The notes beneath the pieces are model-generated. The model saw only the letters and a list, made by a program, of their open reading frames with translations, was not told the origin of the DNA and did no database searches. The position numbers were made by a program, and so were the translations under genes. From an uncultured Clostridia bacterium (lineage in GTDB: Bacteria > Bacillota > Clostridia > Christensenellales > Aristaeellaceae): a stretch of 37,467 nucleotides of DNA. The stretch spans positions 1 through 37,467 of the forward strand of contig CAMNHF010000010.1 in assembly GCA_946538975.1 (NCBI GenBank), written 5' to 3'. This document shows positions 7,474 through 14,735 of this stretch, in pieces; the stretch's first letter is position 1; each line of letters starts with the position of its first letter.

Positions 7474-7489
7474 CCCTTCTCTCCCTCCG

Positions 7490-7518
7490 TTGTGCTTTCC
7501 GCGAAACCGTGCTATAAT
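7490..7518 (+). promoter_or_regulatory. Promoter of the L,D-transpeptidase-like gene
   Basis: TTGTGC (7490-7495), a 17-bp spacer and a consensus TATAAT (7513-7518). The -35 hexamer lies in the final bases of the duplicated 121-bp unit. Confidence 0.7.
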
Positions 7519-7576
7519 GGCCTTGATGGCAGCGCCGGGCGAGGCTCCGGCGAACTGCGGAAAAGGAGGATATGCC

Positions 7577-9196
7577 ATGAAGAAGCTGTTGGCAGCTCTG
7601 TTGGTTCTGGCGATGCTGCTGTGCGGCGCGGCCCTGGGCGAAGAGGGGGCAAGCGCGGTCAGCCCGTTTGTGGGCGAGTGGAACGAGGAGCGGATTTCCG
7701 CCGTCATTTGGCAGACCGGCGAGGACTTCCTGGTCACCATCTCAGGCTCCAACGGCGCCACCGAGAGCACGGTGTGGATCTATCCCTGCGTGTACGACGC
7801 CGATACGGACAGCCTCGTCTGCACGGAGAGCGGGCGGAAGGCCGACACCACCATTCCCGACGAGTTCGAGCTCCCGGAGGAAACCCTCGTCTACAGCGAC
7901 GGCTCGGCCGTGTTCACTATCGATCCGGAAGGCCGGCTCCGCTGGGAGGACAAGAAAGAGGGCAATGGCGAAGGCCGCGCCTTTGACAAAGCGCCGCTGA
8001 CCCTGGGCAGCTGCCTGGATCTGGCCGTCGAGCGGCCCATGTCCATGTACAATGGGGAGCGCTACGTCTGCGCCTTCATGCTGGCCGGCGTGCCGCTGCG
8101 CGTGACGGCCGCGATGACGGAGGAAATCAGCGAGGCCTGCATGAACGCGACGGGCGACGACGCCGAGGAGCAGATTCGCAGCCTCATCGCGGATCTGCCC
8201 ATCGTGAATGTGGAGGATCTTTCCGCCGGGATGATCAGCCAGGCGGATCTGGACGCCCTGGTCGGGTGCAAGGGCTCCGAGCTGCTGGCGCAGGGCTTTA
8301 CCCCGAACGGCTACACATACTCGGAGGACGAGACCTGCTTCTTCCTGGAAAACGGCCTGTTCGAGTATTCCTTCGACTTTGAAGAAACCCTGGGCGACGA
8401 CGTAGAGGATCCCTACGCCCTGCTGGACGGCATGACCGTGAAGGCGGCCCGCTGCGACGGCATCAGCTACAACGCCGTCTCCTCCGTCATGAGCGATGCC
8501 GCCGACGGCGAAAGCCTGCTCACCATGCTCTTCGGCGGCCTGTACTCCTCCGTGCCGCAGCCGCAGGAATCCCCCGACTGGGTGAAGAACCTGCCCCAGG
8601 CCCAGGACGAGAACACCCGGCAGCTCTTCGTGGTGGCCGGCCTCGGCATGGACAAGACCACGGCGACCGTCTCCATGCACATGCGGGATGAGGAGGGCCG
8701 CTGGATGCAGTACCTCTCCACGCCCGGCTTCGTCGGCAAAAACGGCCTGTGCCCGGACGCGGATCACAAGGAGGGCTGCGGCCAGACGCCCATCGGCGTG
8801 TACCGCTTCAACAAGGCCTTCGGCATCGCCCCGGATGTGGGCTGCTCCATCCCCTACACCCAGGTGGACGAGTACGCCTACTGGTCCGGCGATCCCGAGC
8901 GCCAGTACAACCAGATGGTGGACATCCGCGAGGTGCCGGAGCTGGCCCTGGCCGACAGCGAGCACATTGTGGATTACGATTACCAGTACCGCTACTGCCT
9001 GAACATCAGCTTCAACGAGGAGGGCACGCCGGGCCGCGGCTCCGCGATTTTCCTGCACTGCTTCGGCCCGCTGAAGCCCTACACCGGCGGCTGCGTGGCC
9101 ATCCCCGAGAACATCATGCAGCTGGTCATGATGACGGTGACCGAGGACTGCGTCGTCGTCATCGACACCCTGGACAATCTCGGCGGCAGCCTCTGA
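7577..9196 (+). CDS. Secreted L,D-transpeptidase-like (YkuD-type) protein
   Basis: A 539-residue exported protein. ATG 7577 follows AGGAGG; the signal peptide is MKKLLAALLVLAMLLCGAALGEE. The C-terminal 150 residues match a YkuD/ErfK catalytic domain. QTPIGVYRF corresponds to the usual 'TPxGxF' strand, and H494-x11-C506 in the block HCFGPLKPYTGGCVAIP gives the catalytic His and Cys. L,D-transpeptidases make 3-3 cross-links in peptidoglycan or attach proteins to it. The N-terminal 350 residues are acidic, beta-rich and not recognised; they may be a substrate or wall-targeting module. C18 of the signal peptide does not sit in a good lipobox. Single-gene transcript: its own promoter upstream, terminator at 9221-9244 downstream. 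Confidence 0.85.
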   Translation: MKKLLAALLVLAMLLCGAALGEEGASAVSPFVGEWNEERISAVIWQTGEDFLVTISGSNGATESTVWIYPCVYDADTDSLVCTESGRKADTTIPDEFELPEETLVYSDGSAVFTIDPEGRLRWEDKKEGNGEGRAFDKAPLTLGSCLDLAVERPMSMYNGERYVCAFMLAGVPLRVTAAMTEEISEACMNATGDDAEEQIRSLIADLPIVNVEDLSAGMISQADLDALVGCKGSELLAQGFTPNGYTYSEDETCFFLENGLFEYSFDFEETLGDDVEDPYALLDGMTVKAARCDGISYNAVSSVMSDAADGESLLTMLFGGLYSSVPQPQESPDWVKNLPQAQDENTRQLFVVAGLGMDKTTATVSMHMRDEEGRWMQYLSTPGFVGKNGLCPDADHKEGCGQTPIGVYRFNKAFGIAPDVGCSIPYTQVDEYAYWSGDPERQYNQMVDIREVPELALADSEHIVDYDYQYRYCLNISFNEEGTPGRGSAIFLHCFGPLKPYTGGCVAIPENIMQLVMMTVTEDCVVVIDTLDNLGGSL

Positions 9197-9220
9197 GCCA
9201 TTCCCCGCGATGAAAACGTG

Positions 9221-9244
9221 CCGGCCCTCCCGGGGGCCGGTTTT
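9221..9244 (+). terminator. Intrinsic terminator
   Basis: CCGGCCC / GGGCCGG stem with a six-base loop, then TTTT, 25 bases after the L,D-transpeptidase-like gene. Confidence 0.8.
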
Positions 9245-9270
9245 GACGTATTGAGGTGTATTGCGGGCCG

Positions 9271-9299
9271 TTGTCTTCGGGCGCGTTCCGTGGTATAAT
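9271..9299 (+). promoter_or_regulatory. Promoter of the response regulator gene
   Basis: TTGTCT (9271-9276), a 17-bp spacer and TATAAT (9294-9299), about 40 bases before the start codon. Confidence 0.7.
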
Positions 9300-9345
9300 T
9301 TCCCTGACAGAAAACGAAAGACGGTACGGCAGGAGGGAGAGGCAG

Positions 9346-10926
9346 ATGTACCAGGTATTTGTGGCGGAGGATGAGACGCTGATCCGGCAGAGCATCCGGA
9401 ACACCATCCAGCAGATGCAGGGCCCGTTCTCTCTGTGCGGGGAGGCCGCGGACGGCGAGATTGCCCTGGCCATGATGCAGGAGCTGCTGCCGGACATCCT
9501 GCTGACGGACATCCGCATGCCCTTTCTGGACGGCTTCGGCCTGATCCGGCATATCAAGGCGCGGATGCCCTGGCTGAAGGTCATCATCATCAGCGGCTAC
9601 GGGGACTTCGGGTTTGCGCAGCAGGCGATCACCCTGGGGGTGGATCAGTACCTGCTCAAGCCGGTGCGGCAGGCGGAGCTGATCCGCGCCATCGAGACCG
9701 TGGCGGCGCAGATTGAGCAGGAAAAAAAGCAGGCCCCCCTGCCCGACGGCTACGACCGGGACGAGGTCCGGGAGGCGCTGCGGCAGCAGTTCCTGCAGCG
9801 GCTGCTCTACGGCGGGGCGGACACGGGCGCCCTGCTGGAGCAGGCAGCGGGCCTGCAGCTGGATCTGGTGCGGAGCCACTATCTGGCGGCGGTGGGCTAT
9901 CTGGACAGCCTCGACGTGGATCCGCGGCGGCTGCGGCAGGCAGTGGACAAGGCGCTGGCGGGGGCGGAGAACACCCTGTTTTTCTTCCAGGCCCCGGATC
10001 AGCTGGCCCTGCTGGCCTGTGACAACGATCCCGAGGCCCTGGACGAGCGCATCTACCAGCAGATCGGCATCCTGCGGCACGAGCTGCAGGCCCTCTGCCC
10101 GGTGACCACCTGGGTCATCAGCGGGGCGGTGCAGCGGCTGGGCGCCATCAGCGAGGCCGTGCGGATGGCCTCCTACCTGCTCAAGCAGGCCGGCGCCGTC
10201 TCCGCGGGGCAGGTGATCAACATCAGCGACGGCCCGCAGGTCACGGCGGAGCTGGTCTCCTACCAGGGCATTTTCGGCGAGGACTTCCTCCGCAAGCTGC
10301 AGCGCGCCGCGCCCGACGAGGTGCCCGCCCTGCTGGAGCAGGCGCTGGACGAGCCCGGCGGCCGCTTCGACAGCCTGCTGATGCGCTACCAGGCCCTCGT
10401 GGAGCTGATGAAGCTGGCGGTGCAGCTGGTGAGCCAGCGCAGCCCCGGCGCCGATCCGCGGGAGACCGCCGCCCAGGTCGCCGGGGATACGGACATTCTG
10501 AGCGCCGCCGCCCGCCGCGATACCTTCCGCGCCGCGGCGGAGGAGCTGCTGCAGCGGGCCCTGTCCCTCCGGCAGGAGGGCCGCGGCGAGCCCAAGCCCA
10601 GCCCGGTGGTGCTGCGCGCCGGCCAGTATGTGGCGGAGAACTTCTGCGACCCCAACATCTCCCTGATCAGCGTGGCCCATCATGTGGGCATGAGCCCCGC
10701 CCATTTCAGCACGGTCTTCTCCCAGGCGATGGGCCATTCCTTCATCAGCCATCTGACCGCCCTGCGCATCGAACGGGCAAAAACCCTGCTGGCCACCACC
10801 GGCATGAAGCTCTCCGACATCGCCATGGAGATCGGCTACAACGAGCCGAACTACTTCAGCCATGTGTTCCGCAAGGTGGAGGGCATGACCCCCAAGGAGT
10901 ACCGGGCCAGCCATCAGGCTCAGTAG
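9346..10926 (+). CDS. Response regulator, REC plus AraC-type HTH
   Basis: A 526-residue two-component regulator of the YesN type. Residues 1-120 are a receiver domain with the acidic pair near E8/D9, phospho-acceptor D55 in LLTDIRMP and K105 in LLKPV. A roughly 300-residue middle part of unknown fold follows. The last 100 residues carry a double AraC helix-turn-helix (ISLISVAHHVGMSPAHFSTVF; KLSDIAMEIGYNEPNYFSHVF) ending in the usual P-x-E-YR. ATG 9346 has an AGGAGGGAG site. Its likely partner is the His_kinase-family sensor at 11903-13369. The gene runs convergently to the sugar-binding lipoprotein gene and overlaps its 3' end by 7 bp. Likely target: the sugar importer operon starting at 13632. 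Confidence 0.93.
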   Translation: MYQVFVAEDETLIRQSIRNTIQQMQGPFSLCGEAADGEIALAMMQELLPDILLTDIRMPFLDGFGLIRHIKARMPWLKVIIISGYGDFGFAQQAITLGVDQYLLKPVRQAELIRAIETVAAQIEQEKKQAPLPDGYDRDEVREALRQQFLQRLLYGGADTGALLEQAAGLQLDLVRSHYLAAVGYLDSLDVDPRRLRQAVDKALAGAENTLFFFQAPDQLALLACDNDPEALDERIYQQIGILRHELQALCPVTTWVISGAVQRLGAISEAVRMASYLLKQAGAVSAGQVINISDGPQVTAELVSYQGIFGEDFLRKLQRAAPDEVPALLEQALDEPGGRFDSLLMRYQALVELMKLAVQLVSQRSPGADPRETAAQVAGDTDILSAAARRDTFRAAAEELLQRALSLRQEGRGEPKPSPVVLRAGQYVAENFCDPNISLISVAHHVGMSPAHFSTVFSQAMGHSFISHLTALRIERAKTLLATTGMKLSDIAMEIGYNEPNYFSHVFRKVEGMTPKEYRASHQAQ

Positions 10927-11906
10927 CCGCGGCCGTCGATCACCGCTTCGCTGAGGCCCTCCGCGTCGAAGGCAGTCTCCTCCACATAGGTGAATTTGGG
11001 CGGCGTCTCCCCGCGGCGGAGCTGCTCGATGACCGCCTGCACCCGGGGGCCGTGGAGGGGATTGCACTCCACGTCGAAGTTGATCTCCCCGGAGAGAATC
11101 AGGCGGAGGGCGTGGCCGGAGGCGTCGAAGGAGAGGATCGTCACGTCCCGCCCCGGGGCCAGGCCTGCCGCGCGCAGCGCGTCGATGGCGCCGTAGGCCA
11201 TGTTGTCGTTCTCCGAATAGATCAGGTCAAAGCCGGTGTCCCGGGCCAGGAGCGCTTCCATCAGCTCCTGGCCTTTTGCCTGCGTGAAATCACCGGAGCC
11301 GCGGAAGACCAGCTCCCACTCCGGATGGGCGGCCAGGCCGGCGTCCAGGCCCTCGGTGCGGCCGATCTGGGCGCTGGAGCCGATGTTCCCCTGCAGATGG
11401 ACGATGCGCAGCGGGCCCTGCAGGTGCTCCTCCATCCAGGCGACCGCGGTGTCGCCCTCCCGGCGGAAGTCGGAGCCGATCCAGCAGGTGAACAGGCTGG
11501 TGTCCGCCACCTCAATCATCCGGTCCACAATGATGACCGGGATGCCGGCAGCCTTCGCCTCCCCCAGCACCGTGTCCCAGCCCTTCTCGGTGGTGGGCGC
11601 CAGGACGATGTAGTCCACGCCCTGATTGATGAAATTCCGGATCGCGGTGATCTGCCGCTCCTGCTTCTGCTGGGCGTCGTCCAGGATCAGGCGGTAGCCG
11701 TTCTCCGGGGAGAGCGCCTGCTGCATGCTGAGCGTGTTCGCGTTGCGCCAGTCGCTCTCCGCGCCGACCTGGGAGAAGCCCACCACGACCAGGCTTTCCG
11801 CCCCGTCCTGCGCGGGAGCCGGCCGTCCGCCGGCACAGCCGCACAGCAGCGCGCCTGCCAGCGCCAGCAGGCAGCACAGGGCCATCCATCGGGCTGCGCG
11901 GTTCAT
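10920..11906 (-). CDS. Sugar-binding lipoprotein (YtfQ-like), sensor partner
   Basis: A 328-residue periplasmic-binding-protein type 1 family member. The signal peptide ends in a lipobox, LLCGC, so it should be lipid-anchored outside the membrane. The mature part closely follows E. coli YtfQ (galactofuranose binding) as I recall it: VGFSQVGAESDWR, QQKQERQITAIRNFINQGVDY, IPVIIVDR, LQGNIGSSAQIGR, SGDFTQAKGQ, YSENDNMAYGAI. It is encoded with the sensor kinase (4-bp ATGA overlap) and has no permease genes on its own strand, so it probably presents the sugar to the kinase rather than to the importer. Substrate by homology is a galactose-type or furanose sugar; not proven. It is paralogous to the binding protein at 13632-14603. 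Confidence 0.92.
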   Translation of the reverse strand: MNRAARWMALCCLLALAGALLCGCAGGRPAPAQDGAESLVVVGFSQVGAESDWRNANTLSMQQALSPENGYRLILDDAQQKQERQITAIRNFINQGVDYIVLAPTTEKGWDTVLGEAKAAGIPVIIVDRMIEVADTSLFTCWIGSDFRREGDTAVAWMEEHLQGPLRIVHLQGNIGSSAQIGRTEGLDAGLAAHPEWELVFRGSGDFTQAKGQELMEALLARDTGFDLIYSENDNMAYGAIDALRAAGLAPGRDVTILSFDASGHALRLILSGEINFDVECNPLHGPRVQAVIEQLRRGETPPKFTYVEETAFDAEGLSEAVIDGRGY

Positions 11907-13369
11907 TGCTCCGCCTCCTTTTCCGCCATGAAGGCTGTCCCTCCGTCCCGCGCGGGCAGGCGCACGGTCACGGTCGTCCCCTCCTCGGGCACGCTGCTGA
12001 ACGACAGGCCGTAGGGCTCCCCGCAGTACAGGCGGATCCGCTGATGCACATTCTTGAGCCCCAGGCCGCTGTGGTGATCCTGATAGATGCCCTGCTGCAG
12101 TTCGCGCAGCTCCTCCGCGCTCATGCCGGCGCCGTTGTCATGCACACGCAGCAGCAGCTCGTCCCCGGCCTTCTCCCCCGTGATCGTGATCCGTCCCCGG
12201 CCCCGGCGGCTGCGGATGCCGTGGTAGAGCGCGTTCTCAATCAGCGGCTGCAGGATCAGCTTGGGCACCCGCAGGTCCTGCACCTCCTCCGGCACGGAGA
12301 TGCTGTATTCCAGCACGTCGGCATAGCGAATCTGCTGAATCTCCAGATAGCTGGTGGCCTGGGCCAGCTCCGCCCGCAGGCTGATGATGTCCTTGCCGCT
12401 GTTCAGCGAGTTGCGGAAGAAGGTGGACAGGCTGGTCACCATGCTGACCACGTCCTCGCTGCGCTCCGATTCCGCCAGGATCACGATGGAGTCCAGCGTG
12501 TTATACAGGAAGTGCGGGTTGATCTGCGCCTGGAGCAGCTCCAGCTCCGCCCGGTGCAGGGACTGCTGATCCTCCCGCTGCTTCACCATCAGGGCGCTGA
12601 TGCGGGCGGCCATGCGGTCGAAGCTCTCGTCCACCACGCGCAGCTCGGTGATGTCGGTCCGGATCGGCTCGCTGGCGAAATCGTCGGAGCCCAGGCGGGC
12701 CGCCTTCGCCGCGAGGTCGCTGCAGGAGGTGGTGATGCCCCGCGTCAGCCGCAGGGAGAGCAGCGTCATCACCACGGCGAACAGCGCGGCCAGCACCGCG
12801 GTGGTGACGATCAGCCAGGTGCTCTGCACGCTGATGGCGGCGCGCAGCCGGGCCAGCTCCTCCACCTCGTCGTCGATGAAGTCGTGCATGTACTTCTCGA
12901 TGAGGGCGGTCAGGCCGGTCTCGCCGCGGATGTTCCGCTCCAGCAGCTCCATGCGCAGGTCGTAGGAGTCCGTCTGCGCGATCTCGATCATGTAGCCGCG
13001 CAGGTTGCTGCACATGTTCAGCATGCTGCGGATGCGCCAGCGGTTGTCCGGCAGGGCGGTGGTCTCCTCCAGCTGCTGCAGCACCGCCTCGGCGGCGTCC
13101 AGCTCGGCCATGGGCAGCTCCTCCACCGAGCGCTCCGTGCGGGGCCGGATCACGTGATTGTACATCTCCAGGTCCAGGGTGCTCTTGAAGGCCTTGTTGA
13201 AGCCCGCGGCCGTGTTGGCGCACAGCAGCGCCCCGGCGTACTGCTGATTGATGGAGATCAGCATCAGGCTCAGCACGGCGATGATGACCGCCGTGGCCGC
13301 CAGGATGATGAAGAGCGAGCGGTTGATCTGCCAGCGGATGCTGTTCCGCTCGGCGCGGTTCCCCGGCAT
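11903..13369 (-). CDS. Sensor histidine kinase (YesM/LytS-like His_kinase family)
   Basis: A 488-residue membrane sensor. It has TM1 at about residues 19-41, an external helical domain of about 140 residues rich in Glu/Arg/Leu, TM2 at about 184-206, then a HAMP-like linker. The phospho-acceptor region LLQAQINPHFLYNTLDSI follows, with H286. The N-box is LILQPLIENALYHGI, then DNGAGM and a GLGLKN loop of the HATPase_c fold. The start ATG at 13369 follows an AGGGGGTG site. The gene leads a two-gene operon with the sugar-binding lipoprotein. This layout (binding protein, kinase, AraC-type regulator) is the known 'three-component' style of sugar sensing in Firmicutes. The -10 box TATAAT at 13411-13406 lacks a good -35. 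Confidence 0.93.
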   Translation of the reverse strand: MPGNRAERNSIRWQINRSLFIILAATAVIIAVLSLMLISINQQYAGALLCANTAAGFNKAFKSTLDLEMYNHVIRPRTERSVEELPMAELDAAEAVLQQLEETTALPDNRWRIRSMLNMCSNLRGYMIEIAQTDSYDLRMELLERNIRGETGLTALIEKYMHDFIDDEVEELARLRAAISVQSTWLIVTTAVLAALFAVVMTLLSLRLTRGITTSCSDLAAKAARLGSDDFASEPIRTDITELRVVDESFDRMAARISALMVKQREDQQSLHRAELELLQAQINPHFLYNTLDSIVILAESERSEDVVSMVTSLSTFFRNSLNSGKDIISLRAELAQATSYLEIQQIRYADVLEYSISVPEEVQDLRVPKLILQPLIENALYHGIRSRRGRGRITITGEKAGDELLLRVHDNGAGMSAEELRELQQGIYQDHHSGLGLKNVHQRIRLYCGEPYGLSFSSVPEEGTTVTVRLPARDGGTAFMAEKEAEQ

Positions 13370-13405
13370 GGTCTCACCCCCTGTATTGCATGTGAAACTG
13401 CATGA

Positions 13406-13411
13406 ATTATA
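13406..13411 (-). promoter_or_regulatory. -10 box of the kinase operon
   Basis: A TATAAT hexamer on the minus strand 37 bases before the kinase start codon. No recognisable -35 lies 16-18 bp upstream (the best is CTGGCG), which would fit an activator-dependent promoter. Confidence 0.5.
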
Positions 13412-13449
13412 CCATATTGTTCATCTTTCGCCAGAGCTGCGCACAAGCT

Positions 13450-13544
13450 CCGAAAAAAAACACCGGTCCGCCGAAAAAAAGCTGCACCCCGGCCCGCCGG
13501 AGCGGCGCAGCGGCGTAAATAGTTGGCAGGACTGCCGAAAGAAA
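13450..13544. promoter_or_regulatory. Phased CCGAAARAAA direct repeats, candidate AraC-type operator
   Basis: CCGAAAAAAA occurs at 13450-13459 and 13471-13480, exactly 21 bp apart (two helical turns). CCGAAAGAAA occurs at 13535-13544, 64 bp further, about three more 21-bp steps. AraC-family proteins bind direct repeats about 21 bp apart. The first pair lies about 50-80 bp upstream of the kinase operon start, and the last copy lies near -40 of the importer promoter. Neither promoter has a good -35. Binding by the 9346-10926 regulator is inference. Confidence 0.5.
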
Positions 13545-13571
13545 CTCCATGCAATCCGTGCGCGTCCCTGA

Positions 13572-13577
13572 TATAAT
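13572..13577 (+). promoter_or_regulatory. -10 box of the sugar importer operon
   Basis: A consensus TATAAT 54 bases before the ATG at 13632. The hexamer 17 bp upstream (ATGCAA) is a poor -35; a CCGAAAGAAA motif at 13535-13544 sits where an activator would touch polymerase. Confidence 0.6.
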
Positions 13578-13631
13578 AGGAAGCAGAGAGAGGGCTGCGT
13601 AAAGCCCGAATAAAGACAGGAGGCCAAGACA

Positions 13632-14603
13632 ATGAAGAAGTACGCCCGGATCCTGCTGGCCATGGTGCTGGCCATGGTCATGACGCTCACTGCCGTCTCC
13701 GCCCTGGCGGAAATCACCGTGGGCATTGTGAACAATCCCCCGTCTGAGTCCGGCTACCGCGAAGCCAACGTGAAGGACTTCGAGAACGTGTTCTCCGCGG
13801 AGAACGGCTACAGCGCGAAGACCTACTACAGCCTGAAGAACGACGAGCAGCTGGCTGCCGCCCGCCAGTTCATCACCGACGGCGTGGATTACCTGCTGAT
13901 CTCCGCCGCTGAGACCACCGGCTGGGACGCCGTGCTCCGCGACGCGCAGGAAGCCGGCATCACCGTGTTCCTCTTCGACCGCATGATCGACTGCGATCCC
14001 GCCCTGTACGCTGCGGCTGTCGTCTCCGACATGGCGCAGGAAGGCGAGACCGCTGTGAACTGGCTGCTGAGCCTGGGCCTGGAGGAGTACAAGGTTGTGC
14101 ACATCCAGGGCGCCATGGGCAGCGACGCGCAGCTGGGCCGCACCGGCGCGCTGGACGCCCAGTTTGAGGCGGGCACCATGACCAAGGTCGTGCAGCAGAC
14201 CGCCACCTGGGACGAGGCGGGTGCGAAGCAGATCGTCGAGTCCGTCATCAACTCCGGCGAGGACTTCAACGTCATCTATGCCGAGAACGACGGCATGGCC
14301 CGCGGCGCTGTGGCGGCCCTGGACGAGGCCGGCATCACCCACGGCGTGAACGGCAAGGTCGTGGTCATGGGCTTCGACTGCAACAAGTGGGCGCTGCGCG
14401 AACTGCTGGCCGGCAGCTGGAACTACGACGGCCAGTGCAGCCCCTTCCAGGCGCAGGTCATCAGCGACATGATCCAGACCCTGGAGGCCGACGGCGAGAT
14501 CGAGGGCCTGAACGAGCTGAAGCAGATCATCTCCGTGGAGAAGGGCTTCGACGCCCGCGAGATCACCGAGGAAGACATCGCCGCCTACGGTCTGGGCGAG
14601 TAA
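13632..14603 (+). CDS. Sugar ABC importer binding protein (YtfQ/RbsB type)
   Basis: A 323-residue type 1 periplasmic binding protein and first gene of the importer operon. Key segments parallel the lipoprotein at 10920-11906: ARQFITDGVDYLLISAAETTGWDAVL, FDRMIDCDP, IQGAMGSDAQLGRTGALDA, YAENDGMARGAVAAL. The signal peptide ends ALA-EITVG and has no lipobox cysteine, so the mature protein should be free or held in another way, unlike its sensor-linked paralogue. AGGAGG precedes the ATG by about ten bases. A hairpin with four T residues follows (14651-14695), which should give more binding protein than membrane subunits. Substrate is probably a pentose or hexose, perhaps in furanose form. Confidence 0.92.
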   Translation: MKKYARILLAMVLAMVMTLTAVSALAEITVGIVNNPPSESGYREANVKDFENVFSAENGYSAKTYYSLKNDEQLAAARQFITDGVDYLLISAAETTGWDAVLRDAQEAGITVFLFDRMIDCDPALYAAAVVSDMAQEGETAVNWLLSLGLEEYKVVHIQGAMGSDAQLGRTGALDAQFEAGTMTKVVQQTATWDEAGAKQIVESVINSGEDFNVIYAENDGMARGAVAALDEAGITHGVNGKVVVMGFDCNKWALRELLAGSWNYDGQCSPFQAQVISDMIQTLEADGEIEGLNELKQIISVEKGFDAREITEEDIAAYGLGE

Positions 14604-14650
14604 GCCGACGCTGATCTCCTGACAAGACAGGCGTATCTCTGAACAGAAGG

Positions 14651-14695
14651 CGCGGTGTGGATACGTGGAGCAATCCGCGGTCCGCACCGCGTTTT
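14651..14695 (+). terminator. Partial terminator between binding protein and ATPase genes
   Basis: An 11-pair stem CGCGGTGTGGA (14651-14661) / TCCGCACCGCG (14681-14691, one G-U) then TTTT. It lies inside the operon, 41 bases before the next start codon, so it is most likely leaky and sets the ratio of binding protein to transporter. Confidence 0.7.
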
Positions 14696-14735
14696 CCATC
14701 AAAGCCGGCGCGAGCCGGGCAAGGGAGGCTAACGG

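Larger units (their letters stand above)
7253..7496 (+). repeat. Perfect 121-bp tandem duplication
   Basis: 7253-7375 and 7374-7496 read as the same sequence with no difference I could find (period 121 bp; CT shared at the joint). Each copy holds a complete intrinsic terminator, and each ends in CCGTTGTGCT. Only the right-hand copy is followed by a -10 box, so its last bases supply the -35 of the L,D-transpeptidase gene promoter. Perfect identity points to a recent event. Confidence 0.9.
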
